Part shown: positions 37,961 to 47,710 of the stretch, one piece after another
Layout: every line of letters starts with the position of its first letter
Numbering within the stretch: the stretch's first letter is position 1
From: Cochlodiniinecator piscidefendens
GTDB taxonomy: Bacteria > Pseudomonadota > Alphaproteobacteria > Rhodobacterales > Rhodobacteraceae
Length of the DNA stretch: 64,000 bases
Direction of reading: 5' to 3'
Assembly: GCF_011326755.1 (NCBI RefSeq)
Contig: NZ_JAAOIE010000003.1
Span: 286,804 to 350,803, forward strand
Made by a program: the position numbers and the translations under genes
Notes under the pieces: generated by a model
Database searches by the model: none
Told to the model about the DNA's origin: nothing
Seen by the model: only the letters and a program-made list of their open reading frames with translations

Positions 37961-38404
37961 TTATCGCGGACTGCCCATGGAAGTTATCAATTCGCCTTCT
38001 CTGTTTTGGCTCACCAACCAACTCGCGATAGAGTCTTGTAGCACCCACGCTGACGGAGCACTGCATTGAGGATCAGACTGTCCACACGGTGTGAAATGAC
38101 TGGTATCGTCATCATCTTCCATTTCCCAGCAACCAACGACTTCACCATCCGGCAAAAGCACGTCGCCCTTTAGCACGTCGTTATGATACCCCAACATGAT
38201 TGTTCCGCGCCTTAACATGCCCCCTTCGTTGTCTATCAATTCGCAAATAATCCGATACTGCTGCTGTACAGCAGCTATACTATCACCCGTCAGTATTCCG
38301 TTCTCAAACCCACGATATGACAAGATGCCAACGAACTGGCCTTTTTCATTACTAGTCATGATTGCACAGTCCACAAATGGGTGTTTCTCTTCTGCAATCA
38401 GCAT
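37961..38404 (-). CDS. Island gene of unknown function
   Basis: A 147-residue acidic protein that I do not recognise. The middle has a beta-rich look (GRFENGILTGDS, GTIMLGYHNDVLKGDVLLPDGEVVG) with a Glu/Asp cluster near residue 95 and three Cys in the C-terminal half. No membrane segment or catalytic motif is visible. It is the last gene before the right att repeat and may be island cargo or an immunity-type partner. Confidence 0.55.
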   Translation of the reverse strand: MLIAEEKHPFVDCAIMTSNEKGQFVGILSYRGFENGILTGDSIAAVQQQYRIICELIDNEGGMLRRGTIMLGYHNDVLKGDVLLPDGEVVGCWEMEDDDDTSHFTPCGQSDPQCSAPSAWVLQDSIASWLVSQNREGELITSMGSPR

Positions 38405-38514
38405 GTTTGTAAACTTTCTAACATTTCAATGTGTGACTTTACCTGAGTTCTTGAATGTCAAATTTCAAGAGCGTCGGGGGCGAGGTTTAGTTCCCAAACG
38501 GGCAACGGGGTGCA

Positions 38515-39440
38515 CTATGGGTGCAAGAATTCGTGCGCTTGAATGAAATGCGGTGGATTAGTCTGGTTCGCTCTGGAGGTGACAAGCAATTGAAGGTAAA
38601 CAGATTTCGCTATGGGCTGAAAAGCTCTGCAAAGGTTTGAATGGAAACCTAGGAAAATTGAAAATCCTCGTGTCGGTGGTTCGATTCCGCCCCTGGGCAC
38701 CATTTCAAACTTTCCTTGGCAAAAGTCCTCCAAGGCCTTGAAAAGCAAGGAGGTTTGAGCGGTTCGATAACCCTCATTTCGGGTGTACGGTAACCTCTCA
38801 GCTAAAACCAGTTTCAGCACCGCCCGCTTGTCTTCAAAGCGCTCAGAAGCCCATAGTTTACTGGGGTTTCCGAGAAAATCAAAAGCGGTTCGATAAGCTT
38901 GGTCAAAGGGGGCAATTAGTTTGCCACATTTCTGGATTTTCTCAGTCAAAAATGTCTTTTGTTCTTCAATCTCGCGCAACCGTTCCTCGTAGGTAGAGAT
39001 TAGCGTGTCGCTGTTCGTATCAATCGAGCGGTCCAGAATCTGGGCTGACTTGCGATCCATTTGGGGTAACTGCTTCTGCATAGATTGCTTTTCGTCTTCT
39101 GCTGATTGCAGACGCGCCTGCCACAGATCACGGAACATATCGAAAGCCATGGAAAACAAGTTTGCGCTTGGTCGCATATCTTTAAGAAGGAGTTCAAACT
39201 CGCCTTCGAGCTTTTCCTTACGGAAAGATTTTCGATATTCGATGCAGCCTTTTGTATCACACAAGTAGTATGGTATTTTGCGCTACGACCTTTGGACCAA
39301 CAAGCGGTCATGGGCTGCTCGCAGTGCCCGCAGGCAACGAAACCACGCAAAGGGAGAGCTTTCTGTTTTGCCCATTTCAGTAGGTGTACGTCCGGAAAAG
39401 TGACCTTTTCGCGCCAGTAAAGGATTTTGTTTTCAACGAT
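38515..39440 (-). pseudogene. Remnant of a large serine recombinase, frameshifted
   Basis: Two frames together give the middle and C-terminal parts of a large serine integrase. Frame one holds ALPLRGFVACGHCEQPMTAC with the first half of the recombinase zinc ribbon (from about 39356). The shifted frame continues YYLCDTKGCIEYRKSF and a long coiled coil. A single-base loss near 39270 separates them. The N-terminal catalytic domain is missing upstream. Downstream the frame runs through the 49-bp att copy, where the antisense tRNA sequence reads MVPRGGIEPPTRGF. That boundary placement is typical of tRNA-integrating elements. Confidence 0.78.
38657..38705. repeat. attR-like 49-bp direct repeat
   Basis: Exact copy of 32640-32688 (3' half of tRNA-Phe plus ATTT). 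The remainder of a tRNA is absent, so it is a pseudo-tRNA end. It marks the right boundary of the island. Confidence 0.88.
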
Positions 39441-40066
39441 TCCAAGTGCAATGCCATCACCGTCGCTGTTGTCAAAACTAAGGGTGCTGTCGGGTCCAGT
39501 GTCGACATCCAGTTGATATGTGCGCCCATGCAATCCTGTTGGTGCCAGTGCAAGGCGTAGCACGCCAGAGCCGGACCTGTCTAAGAAGACCTATACCCGC
39601 AATGGCGATGCAGAACCAAAAAGCATACAGAAAGCAACTGACGGCGATTTCTCCGGCACCCCAGCTTGCGAGCGTACGTGAAATTACAAAGCAAAGGACC
39701 GCTGAGATTAGGGTTGATGTAGGTGTTGTGGGTTGCATCAAGCAGCGGATATTGCGCGTCAACCATCAACCGCAGCTTGGCTGTGTCGCCTGAACCGCCA
39801 AAACGTCAGTGATCTCGCGCTTGCAGTGATCAGCATCGCAGCATCTGACACCGGCGTCAAACGGCGGTTCTGGGTCGACCGATTCACGACAGCTGTCCGA
39901 ATTTGGTGTTCCGGCTGCACCTTAAGAACCAATTGTTCACAGGCTCCTGAAGTCGCTTCGAGTTGCTGGCACAGCCCCCTTCCGTTAGCCGCCTTGTTTT
40001 TTCAAGATTCGTTCGCAAAAAAAATAGAAAAGGGCTGCTCACAGATAAGAGAACGGCCCTCTTCCA
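39441..40066. other. Region without a supportable gene
   Basis: Several short frames on both strands look partly protein-like but none has both a start and family resemblance. The minus strand near 39520-40000 has fragments that may be decayed remnants of an older insertion. A possible terminator for the downstream lyase gene occupies 40020-40061. Confidence 0.45.
40020..40061 (-). terminator. Probable terminator of the ureidoglycolate lyase-like gene
   Basis: AGGGC and GCCCT pair across a 20-base loop with a further CTC/GAG pairing. On the minus strand the stem runs into TTTTCTATTTTTTTT. It lies a few bases downstream of the stop at 40067. Confidence 0.5.
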
Positions 40067-40735
40067 TTATAGATCTTTGATTTTATGTTCTGTCAGCGGA
40101 CAAGATAGATAGACACCAAACTCTTGACCAATATCTGCGGACACGCGAGCATGAACCTTGCCTTGACGATCAAGAAAACGTCCTTCGTCAGAGACAGGGA
40201 AAATACCCTCGTGCCAGATACCTGGGTGGATATAGAGACCCTTGGTTCCATCACACCAAAACGCCACAACTTTTTCTGGTGTCAAGTTGTCGCCGGGCAA
40301 AGCAACAGGCACGATAAAGGGCTTCCCATCCAGTGGAAAGAACATCTGTCCACCATCAGGATGATAATTCATATGCCACAATAGCACCTGATCGCGCGGT
40401 GTGGTTTGGGCCTCGGTTTTTGCTTTTTGTGGATCTTGCGACCAGCCAAGCACATAATTGCCTTTGACTGCTTCGTTTTCGCCATACAGCACATCGCCTT
40501 TCCAGTTGCATTTAAAGGTACCTTCGACCCAGCCGCCTTCGTCACCTGTTCCGTCATCAATCGGGCGCCACCCTTGTTGTGGCCAACGTGCGATTTCGAT
40601 TTCAAAATTGGCGGGATCATCTACCAATTGGCCGTAGCCTTCGACGGTTTTCTCGGTTGCTCGGATCAGTGGAACCTCATGCCATGGCAGCGAGGGCTTG
40701 CTTGACGCTTCAAAAATATACTCAGGTGCGCTCAT
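40067..40735 (-). CDS. Ureidoglycolate lyase family protein
   Basis: A 222-residue cupin-like protein resembling the AllA/ureidoglycolate lyase family. Support comes from VPLIRATEKTVEGYGQLVDDP near the start, the DQVLLWHMNYHPDGGQMFFPLDGKPFIVPVALP metal/substrate region and the HPGIWHEGIF motif. The canonical reaction is ureidoglycolate to glyoxylate and urea. No other purine-degradation genes are in this window. It carries no signal peptide. Related proteins in this clade can act on other substrates. Confidence 0.75.
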   Translation of the reverse strand: MSAPEYIFEASSKPSLPWHEVPLIRATEKTVEGYGQLVDDPANFEIEIARWPQQGWRPIDDGTGDEGGWVEGTFKCNWKGDVLYGENEAVKGNYVLGWSQDPQKAKTEAQTTPRDQVLLWHMNYHPDGGQMFFPLDGKPFIVPVALPGDNLTPEKVVAFWCDGTKGLYIHPGIWHEGIFPVSDEGRFLDRQGKVHARVSADIGQEFGVYLSCPLTEHKIKDL

Positions 40736-40902
40736 TTGTTTTTCCCATGCTTTTCAAAGATATGATTTCACGGATTGATCTGTGAGGTCAAATTAGGAAA
40801 AATCACGCTGAGGCATCGATTTACTTATGTGATACAGCCCGCAATGCACTATGGGTCTGCAAAGCACAGGGGTTATCAAAATTAGCTTTGGTCGGTGTTT
40901 TT

Positions 40903-42213
40903 CTACCTCGCGATGGCCTCTTGTTTGACGAACATATTTGCCCAGGCGCGATCAACAAGGTCTGGTGACATTTGATAGGGAATACCCTCGAATTCGCAAA
41001 TCGCGCGCATCTGATCAATCAAAAATACGGGTTGGTAATTGGCGAATTCATTGTCGATTGTTGGGTACTTCTTTTTTAACAAATGCACGAGTGTCTTTTC
41101 ATCCAGCGGCATCTTTTTCTTGCGTGCAACCATGGCAAAAATCTTAAGAAAATCTTGCTGACTTGGGCCGTCGATTTTGATTTTGAAAAAGATCCTGCGC
41201 AACGCCGCACCATCAAAAATTTCATTCGGATGAAAGTTAGTTGAAAAGATGACCAGCGTGTCAAAAGGAACGGTGAATTTTTCACCCGATTGTAATGCAA
41301 GAATATCTTTGCTTTCTTCGAGCGGTACAATCCAGCGGTTCACTAACGCTTGTGGTGGTTCTTCTTGGCGGCCAAGGTCATCTACGATGAATACGCCTCC
41401 GGTGGATTTGAGCTGCAGGGGAGCTTGATATGTCCGCGCAGTCGGGTTGTAAACCAGATCCAGCATCGACAATGAAAGTTCGCCACCGGTCACTACAGTT
41501 GGGCGTTCACATAGCACATACCGGGTGTCATAACGGTTTGAGCTTCGGCGTATTGCGTTGGGATCGTCTACCTGTTCTTCAGCGGCTGAATGCACGATTG
41601 GATCGTAGACGGTAATGACTTGTCCGGCATATTCAATCGCGCGGGGGACATAAATTTTGTCGCCCAACGCGTCGCGAATACCGTTTGAAATAGATGATTT
41701 ACCGTTGCCGGGGGGGCCATACATCAAAATTGATCTACCAGAGCTTACAGCAGGGCCTAAATTGTCCAACAGCTCAGGGGGTAAAATCAAGTGACCCATT
41801 GCACCAGTCAGTTGGTCACGTGTGATTTGAATATTGCGGATAGACTGCCTTTCGACCTGCTCGCGGTAAACGTCTAAAGGCACAGGCATTGCGCCGTAAT
41901 ATTCCGATTGTGTCAGTGCGTCATGCGCTCGCGCTTTACCCGCGTCCGTCAATTGGTACCCCATCGACCCGCCAGAATTGGCCAGTAAGGTGCCTGTCGC
42001 CTCGAGTAATTTTTGCTCGCGCGCAAGATCAACAAGCTCTTGCGTTACGGGGACTGGTAGGCAGATCGCTTTGGCGATATCGGCGACAATTTCTACGTTG
42101 CTGCGAAAAATCGTTTTCAACAAAATGTCCCGCATCATAACAATAGGGAGCTTCATTTCGATTAGGCCACGCGGGGCGGGGGGGGCCATGACGGAGGTAA
42201 TCGGCTTATTCAT
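40903..42213 (-). CDS. MoxR/AAA-type ATPase
   Basis: A 436-residue ATPase. The frame is open to 42231 but the ATG at 42213 gives MNKPITSVM, a common family start. An N-terminal winged-helix-like region (about 20-125) precedes the P-loop GPPGNGKSS near residue 180. Walker B-like GVFIVDDLGR, sensor-1 VIFSTNFHP and an arginine-rich ALRRIFFK segment follow. Related genes often flank tad loci in Rhodobacteraceae. The role is unknown, and a link with pilus function is inferred from position only. The gap to cpaA is 129 bp. Confidence 0.8.
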   Translation of the reverse strand: MNKPITSVMAPPAPRGLIEMKLPIVMMRDILLKTIFRSNVEIVADIAKAICLPVPVTQELVDLAREQKLLEATGTLLANSGGSMGYQLTDAGKARAHDALTQSEYYGAMPVPLDVYREQVERQSIRNIQITRDQLTGAMGHLILPPELLDNLGPAVSSGRSILMYGPPGNGKSSISNGIRDALGDKIYVPRAIEYAGQVITVYDPIVHSAAEEQVDDPNAIRRSSNRYDTRYVLCERPTVVTGGELSLSMLDLVYNPTARTYQAPLQLKSTGGVFIVDDLGRQEEPPQALVNRWIVPLEESKDILALQSGEKFTVPFDTLVIFSTNFHPNEIFDGAALRRIFFKIKIDGPSQQDFLKIFAMVARKKKMPLDEKTLVHLLKKKYPTIDNEFANYQPVFLIDQMRAICEFEGIPYQMSPDLVDRAWANMFVKQEAIAR

Positions 42214-42342
42214 GGGCGGCACTGCTCTCACTTTGTGATTGTGCTGATCTTATCGGGGCATAAATGTTAGAACAACAAAAACTGCTGTTTGTGTCAAATA
42301 TGCCCTTGTTTGGTTCATTTTAGATGAACTTGGACGGTTGCT

Positions 42343-42840
42343 TTAAGAACCGTATAAAATTCCTAGACCCAAATAAAACACCAAGCTTCCCCCGAGTGCG
42401 AGGCCCATTGGGAAATCGTTGTTTTCCCAACTTTCCCATTCAGGTGTTAATCGGCGAATGGCTGGAATGCGGCGAAACAAACGATGGATGACAAATGCGG
42501 CCAACATTACTGCTGCGAAAAGCGTAAGAAATGTCATTGAATCACCCAAAGCGATAAACGGGGCCATTGCCGCGGCAAATTTCGCATCCCCAGCGCCGAC
42601 CGCACCAACCATGTTCAAGACAAACCCGATCACTAGCACAACAACCAGTTGCAGTAGTCGCCATGGATATTCGGCAAAGGGAAGGGCGATTAACCCAACG
42701 ACCACGAACACGCCAACCAAGGCAAGCACTGCCCGGTTTGGGATTTTCATGCGTTTAAGATCGCTAATCGCCGCCCAAACACCGATAAGACCAGCAAGGG
42801 GGAAAAACCACATAGCCGAAGACATTGTAATTGAGAGCAT
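42343..42840 (-). CDS. cpaA: Prepilin peptidase CpaA/TadV
   Basis: A24 aspartyl peptidase that cleaves Flp prepilin leaders. The 165-residue polytopic protein holds the first catalytic Asp in ISDLKRMKIPN and the second in GAGDAK, with four or five helices. The start overlaps the end of the upstream TPR gene by one base (TAATG). It is the last gene of the tad operon here. Confidence 0.92.
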   Translation of the reverse strand: MLSITMSSAMWFFPLAGLIGVWAAISDLKRMKIPNRAVLALVGVFVVVGLIALPFAEYPWRLLQLVVVLVIGFVLNMVGAVGAGDAKFAAAMAPFIALGDSMTFLTLFAAVMLAAFVIHRLFRRIPAIRRLTPEWESWENNDFPMGLALGGSLVFYLGLGILYGS

Positions 42841-43700
42841 TAGATATTCTCACTGTTATCAAGAGCATTGAGCGCGCTCACGGCGGCTTCGAAATGCTGT
42901 GGGTGTGTATCGATTGCTTGTTGCAGTAGACCGCGTGCAATATTGATGTCGCCCTGCCGTACAGCTGTCAATGCTGCCGTATGGAGCAAGGTCGCACGTT
43001 CAATTTGCGTGGTTTGGACAACCGGCAATGTATAGTTTCGCTGCGCGCTACGGGCCAGAACCAAATTATTTTTTGCGGTGAATAAGTTTGGATCAGCGTT
43101 CAGAGCGCGTACAAACATACGTTCTGCTTGCGAAAGGCTCCCGCGTGTCAGTAGTGAATAACCCCAATTGTTTAACACACCTGCAGGGCGCGTCGTCAGG
43201 CCTGCAGCGATTTCATAAAAACTATCTGCGCGATCCCAGTTTTCGTGGCTATCAGCAACTATCGCCTCCAGGCGATAACGCTTGTACGTTTCAAAAGTGG
43301 GGGGGATTTTGTTTAACTCAGCCTCGGCAGCATCCCATTCCCCGCTGCGCAACAACGCATCAGCAAGGTCTACGCGGTCTGAATGCGTGCCTTCGTCGCT
43401 GTCTGCAACCGCGCGCCAAACTGGAACGGATTCCTCAAAGGCGCCTGAGCGGATCAAAGACAAAGCTAAACCGCGTTTTAGATCGACACGCTCTGGGTTT
43501 GCGGCGGACGTCCTGCGGAAATGTATGACGGCCTCATTCGGGTCACTTACCGTCAGCATGATATCATTTAGGTCAGTTTCATCGATCACGTTGAGGTCAC
43601 GCATCGCGTCTTCGACCTCGCCTTCACCATTTGGTTTTTGACACCCTGTCAGCGCCACTGTGCCAGCAACACAGAGGGCCAAAATAAAAGATTGCCGCAT
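42840..43700 (-). CDS. TPR lipoprotein of the tad locus
   Basis: A 286-residue lipoprotein with a lipobox (LTGC near residue 20) and about six TPR-like helical repeats. This matches TadD-like pilotin or assembly factors of tad loci. It follows the smaller TPR gene by 29 bp and is coupled to cpaA by a one-base overlap. Confidence 0.82.
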   Translation of the reverse strand: MRQSFILALCVAGTVALTGCQKPNGEGEVEDAMRDLNVIDETDLNDIMLTVSDPNEAVIHFRRTSAANPERVDLKRGLALSLIRSGAFEESVPVWRAVADSDEGTHSDRVDLADALLRSGEWDAAEAELNKIPPTFETYKRYRLEAIVADSHENWDRADSFYEIAAGLTTRPAGVLNNWGYSLLTRGSLSQAERMFVRALNADPNLFTAKNNLVLARSAQRNYTLPVVQTTQIERATLLHTAALTAVRQGDINIARGLLQQAIDTHPQHFEAAVSALNALDNSENI

Positions 43701-43729
43701 TGCCTTGCGTCCTCTTACTGCTCACTCAT

Positions 43730-44299
43730 TTATGGCGTGGAAAGCAGTAGGTATTCTCCGTACCCTCTGCGGACCAGCTCGAATTCTTCATTATTGCTGT
43801 CATCATAGTCGGGAATTTGGTTTTTGGCGATAGCTAAGCGTAGGTTGTCTCTGATCGAGTCACTTTGGCCACTATCCAGCGCAAACGCGAGTTGAAACAC
43901 CTGTTCGGCCTCGCCAGAGTTTCCGCGCTCCATCAATACAACACCTAGATTGTTCCAAGCCGCGGGGGAGGCTTGGTCAAGGTCGGTGGCCCCGCGTAGG
44001 TCTGTTTCTGCTTGGCCCAACCGTCCAAGGCGTAGGTTAGCAGAACCAATTGCAGAAAGGGTGTCTACATTGAAACCCTGCTGCCCAGCAGCGCGTTGGT
44101 AGGCCTTTAACGCGAGTTCATATTCACCTGCTTCCATGAGGCGATGACCTACAATGAGGCCGTCTACGGATTCTTCGAGATCGTAGCTACCGGTTGGCGC
44201 AAAAAGGCCGTCGTCTGATGTGCTTAAACCGCCTGCGTTTTGGCAGGCGGTTGTAAATCCTAGTGTTAAGCAAAGACCGAGTCTAAGGCGTTTGGCCAT
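43730..44299 (-). CDS. tadD: TadD-like TPR lipoprotein
   Basis: A 189-residue lipoprotein (lipobox TTAC near residue 19) with three or four TPRs, containing GEYELALKAYQRAAG and SPAAWNNLGVVLMERG. TadD proteins bind the outer-membrane secretin and help its assembly. Its start overlaps the tadC stop by one base. The two TPR lipoproteins in a row are typical of the Rhodobacterales tad order. Confidence 0.85.
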   Translation of the reverse strand: MAKRLRLGLCLTLGFTTACQNAGGLSTSDDGLFAPTGSYDLEESVDGLIVGHRLMEAGEYELALKAYQRAAGQQGFNVDTLSAIGSANLRLGRLGQAETDLRGATDLDQASPAAWNNLGVVLMERGNSGEAEQVFQLAFALDSGQSDSIRDNLRLAIAKNQIPDYDDSNNEEFELVRRGYGEYLLLSTP

Positions 44300-45285
44300 T
44301 AAAAATTCATTTGTGTTAGGGTCTGACTGATTTCATAGATAGATGGGCCGATCAGAATAATCAACAAAGGAGGAACGGTAAGCATCATTGTGGCCAGCGT
44401 CATTTTTGTCGGCAGAGTATTTGCTTTTTCCTCAGCCCGCATAACGCGTTTGTCCCGCATTTCTTCGGCGTAAACACGCAAGGCGTCTGCGATCGACGTA
44501 CCAAAGCTTGTCGATTGAATCAAAACCGTAACAAAACTAGTCACATCAGTAACACCAGCACGTTCAGACATATCCCGAAGCACTGATACGCGGTCTTTGC
44601 CAGCTTTCATTTCGTGCGCTACGATTTGGAATTCATCCGCTAGTGCGGGAAAACCAGCGCGAATTTCATGTGCAACACGAATGATTGATTGATCTAAGGA
44701 CTGGCCGGCTTCGACGCAAACCAACATCATATCTAATGAGTCTGGAAAACCGTTAGTGATTTCCTCTTGGCGTGATTGCACCCGGCGATTGACCCAGTAT
44801 TTGGGCAACATGTATCCACACACAGCTGGGATCAGAATTGTTAGAACCATGGTCTGGGTTGAGACTTCTTCTTCTCCGCCAGAGCGATAAAATGCGATGG
44901 CAGATCCGATGATCAAGAGGATGATCCCAAGGGAAAACTGTAAGAAGTGATAGGTCCGCACGGCTTCTTTGCCGCGATAACCAGCCTGCACGAGCTTCAG
45001 CTTGACCGCTGAGTATTCACCTTCGTCCTGGGGCTCAAGAAAGGTTGAGTATTTTTCGAGCTTATCATTTTTGGATTTGTTCCGCAGGCGCTCCGTTGGT
45101 TTTTGACCAGCAATGCGGGCCGCGTTTTCCCGCTTAAGTTTGTCCAGTGGATCTTCTTTTTGCGCTAGAAGTAATGGCAAGGTTAGCAACACGAGAACAA
45201 GCCCAGCTGCACCAACCGCGATAAGAGGACCTAAAGGACCGAGCTGACCAATGAGCCATTCATTTACGGAATTCAGAAACGGCAT
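44299..45285 (-). CDS. tadC: Tad inner-membrane platform protein TadC
   Basis: A 328-residue GspF/PilC-family membrane protein. It has an N-terminal helix, a charged segment, two central helices, and a C-terminal pair (IYEISQTLTQ end). The PDSLDMMLVCVEAGQSLDQSI motif and the RDMSERAGVTDVTSFV stretch are T2SSF signatures. It follows tadB by eight bases. Confidence 0.93.
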   Translation of the reverse strand: MPFLNSVNEWLIGQLGPLGPLIAVGAAGLVLVLLTLPLLLAQKEDPLDKLKRENAARIAGQKPTERLRNKSKNDKLEKYSTFLEPQDEGEYSAVKLKLVQAGYRGKEAVRTYHFLQFSLGIILLIIGSAIAFYRSGGEEEVSTQTMVLTILIPAVCGYMLPKYWVNRRVQSRQEEITNGFPDSLDMMLVCVEAGQSLDQSIIRVAHEIRAGFPALADEFQIVAHEMKAGKDRVSVLRDMSERAGVTDVTSFVTVLIQSTSFGTSIADALRVYAEEMRDKRVMRAEEKANTLPTKMTLATMMLTVPPLLIILIGPSIYEISQTLTQMNF

Positions 45286-45293
45286 ACGACCCC

Positions 45294-46262
45294 CTAAACC
45301 TTAATATTCACAAGAGATTTCATGACAAACACGTTCACGACCAGAAAGGCAGCCACGACCAGACATGCTGGAATAAAGACGGCGGTATCGCGGACATCGT
45401 CGTAGTATGTTGGATGAATGACATTGATAGCGACAAGCGCAAGCAACGGGAAAATTGATAGAAACACACCGGACCACTTTGCTTCGGCTGTGATGGCCTT
45501 CACGCGCCGGAACAGCTTGAACCGCGCACGGATCACTTTGGACAATCCGTGTAGGATTTCTGCGAGGTTCCCGCCCGACGTTTGCTGAATTGTGACAGCT
45601 ACAGCTAGGAACCGCATATCCTGCATGTCCATACGTTCGGCCATTGATTTAAGGGCTTCACCGACGTCGCGACCATAGGCGCTTTCGTCTGAGATCATGC
45701 CCATTTCGGTGCCAAGAGGATCGGGGACTTCGTCTGCAACGATGGTCAATGCAGAGGTAAATGGATGCCCGACACGCAAACTACGCACCATAAGTTCAAC
45801 CGCATCTGGAAGTTGCTCTTCGATGAGTGACATGCGCTTTTTAGCTTTGCCGTTGATCCAGACAAATACACCTCCAACGCCCGTCGCGATGGACGCCCCA
45901 ATGCGAATGGCCAATGAGGCATCCGTTCCAACGGTCAGACCGAGAAAGGCAACGCCACATAGAACGGCCATCACCAACATCAATTGTGTCGGGGTAAAGG
46001 CGATATTTGCCTTTTGGGCTTTTTCAGCAAGAAGAGAGTAAATTGGAATAGAGCGGGAGCCAAGGTGTTGGCTCATTTCTTTACGTAGCTGCTCCAGAAC
46101 CTTTTCACGACCAACGCCCTTTTCAAGCATTTCGAGGCGGCGGCTGACTTTGTTGTTCAGGCTAATAGATTTCCCAAATACAGTCAGATAGATACCTTCG
46201 ACCAGTAAAAGGACTGCAACAAAGATAAGACCGTAAATGATGAGTTCTGGATCAATTGACAT
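45294..46262 (-). CDS. tadB: Tad inner-membrane platform protein TadB
   Basis: A 322-residue GspF-family membrane protein. Helices lie at about 8-28, 85-105, 110-130 and 265-315, with the T2SSF core LPDAVELMVRSLRVGHPFTSAL and SGGNLAEILHGLSKVIRARFKL. It pairs with TadC to form the pilus platform above the CpaF ATPase. It follows cpaF by three bases. Confidence 0.93.
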   Translation of the reverse strand: MSIDPELIIYGLIFVAVLLLVEGIYLTVFGKSISLNNKVSRRLEMLEKGVGREKVLEQLRKEMSQHLGSRSIPIYSLLAEKAQKANIAFTPTQLMLVMAVLCGVAFLGLTVGTDASLAIRIGASIATGVGGVFVWINGKAKKRMSLIEEQLPDAVELMVRSLRVGHPFTSALTIVADEVPDPLGTEMGMISDESAYGRDVGEALKSMAERMDMQDMRFLAVAVTIQQTSGGNLAEILHGLSKVIRARFKLFRRVKAITAEAKWSGVFLSIFPLLALVAINVIHPTYYDDVRDTAVFIPACLVVAAFLVVNVFVMKSLVNIKV

Positions 46263-46265
46263 GGT

Positions 46266-47696
46266 TTATTCCGCGACTACGGGATCAAAGATTGAAGGCG
46301 GTAAATCATAGCCCCACAACTTGAACCGCTCAGAAAAGTGCGACCGAACACCGGTTGCGGTGAAATGGCCAATGATTTTGTTTTCGGGGGTGAGACCTAC
46401 GCGCTGGAAGCGGAAAATCTCTTGCATCGAAATAACGTCACCCTCCATCCCCGTGATTTCAGTGATCGATGTCATGCGACGCGATCCGTCCTGCAATCGA
46501 GATGCTTGCACAATCAAGTTTACGGCTGATGAAACTTGGCTGCGCACAGCTTTCAGGGGCATTTCGATGCCGGCCATCGCGATCATGTTTTCCAGGCGAG
46601 AAACGCCGTCGCGCGCAGAGTTGGCGTGAATAGTTGTCATCGATCCGTCGTGACCAGTGTTCATCGCCTGAAGCATATCGATAACTTCTTCGCCACGGGT
46701 CTCACCTACGATGATCCGGTCTGGGCGCATACGCAGTGCATTTTTCAGACAGTCGCGCGGCGATACTTCGCCTTTGCCTTCGACGTTTGGTGGACGGCTT
46801 TCCATCCGCCCAACATGGGTCTGTTGCAACTGAAGCTCGGCGGTGTCTTCGATTGTTAGGATACGCTCGGCGTTATCAATAAATGAAGATAAGGCGTTCA
46901 AGGTTGTTGTTTTACCAGAACCAGTACCGCCGGAAACGATAACGTTTAGGCGGGTGGAGACTGCTGCCTGCAGATAGGCGGCCATTTCTTCTGAAAATGC
47001 GCCGAAATTCACGAGATCCTGAATTCCCAACTTATCTTTTTTGAATTTCCGAATGGAAACAAGTGATCCATCCACAGCAACAGGAGGTACCATCGCGTTA
47101 AAGCGTGACCCATCCGCGAGCCGCGCATCAACATATGGGTTGGATTCATCGACACGACGCCCAACAGCAGAAACGATTTTGTCGATAATCCGCAACAAGT
47201 GCTTTTCGTCTTTGAACGTGATCGGGCTCAATTCGAGCTTCCCATCGCGTTCTACAAAGATTTGCTGAGGCCCATTTACGAGAATATCATTGACGGTTTC
47301 ATCTTGAAGCAATGGTTCAAGGGGGCCGAGGCCAGTGACCTCATCAAACAACTCTTGGTTTAAAGAAGACCGTTCTTCGCGATTTAGAACAATCCCCATC
47401 TCATCCAAAGATTCCGATGCGATGTCGATAATTTCTGCGCGCAGGTCACTTTCTGCAGCGTTTTCAAGTGCGGCGAGGTTCAAATTGTCGAGCAGGTGTT
47501 TGTGCAGCTCGGATTTAACCTCAGCCAAACGGTCTTTGCGTTTCTTTTCTTTGTCCACAGGGGCAGGTGCCGCCGCTTTGACGGGTTTTTTTGCCGCTGA
47601 CTTCGCAACTTTTGATGGGGCGGCTGCGGAGGCCTTAGGCGCCGCAGCCGGGCTGACTGGGGTTGCGCCCGCAGTTTTTTTATACCGTGAAAACAT
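46266..47696 (-). CDS. cpaF: Tad pilus ATPase CpaF/TadA
   Basis: A 476-residue type II/IV secretion ATPase that powers Flp pilus extension and retraction. The N-terminal 50 residues are Ala/Lys/Pro-rich and probably disordered. The NTD holds [19 protein letters not shown]. Walker A ([16 protein letters not shown]), the Asp box DTAELQL, Walker B ([11 protein letters not shown]) and the His box ([13 protein letters not shown]) are complete. It lies 14 bp downstream of cpaE. Confidence 0.96.
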   Translation of the reverse strand: MFSRYKKTAGATPVSPAAAPKASAAAPSKVAKSAAKKPVKAAAPAPVDKEKKRKDRLAEVKSELHKHLLDNLNLAALENAAESDLRAEIIDIASESLDEMGIVLNREERSSLNQELFDEVTGLGPLEPLLQDETVNDILVNGPQQIFVERDGKLELSPITFKDEKHLLRIIDKIVSAVGRRVDESNPYVDARLADGSRFNAMVPPVAVDGSLVSIRKFKKDKLGIQDLVNFGAFSEEMAAYLQAAVSTRLNVIVSGGTGSGKTTTLNALSSFIDNAERILTIEDTAELQLQQTHVGRMESRPPNVEGKGEVSPRDCLKNALRMRPDRIIVGETRGEEVIDMLQAMNTGHDGSMTTIHANSARDGVSRLENMIAMAGIEMPLKAVRSQVSSAVNLIVQASRLQDGSRRMTSITEITGMEGDVISMQEIFRFQRVGLTPENKIIGHFTATGVRSHFSERFKLWGYDLPPSIFDPVVAE

Positions 47697-47710
47697 TAGA
47701 TACCCCTAAC

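Larger units (their letters stand above)
32640..38705. mobile_element. Genomic island inserted in tRNA-Phe
   Basis: About 6.0 kb bounded by two exact 49-bp direct repeats. Cargo is an ABC-ATPase plus middle-component-like gene, a restriction endonuclease and C5 methyltransferase, and a gene of unknown function. No recombinase gene lies inside. A disrupted serine recombinase lies just beyond the right repeat. The pattern is that of a defence island integrated at a tRNA 3' end. Confidence 0.8.

Noticed and set aside
39478-40080. Short frames between the recombinase remnant and the lyase gene
   Set aside because: None has a start, ribosome-binding site and family resemblance together; they overlap on both strands and look like decayed sequence.
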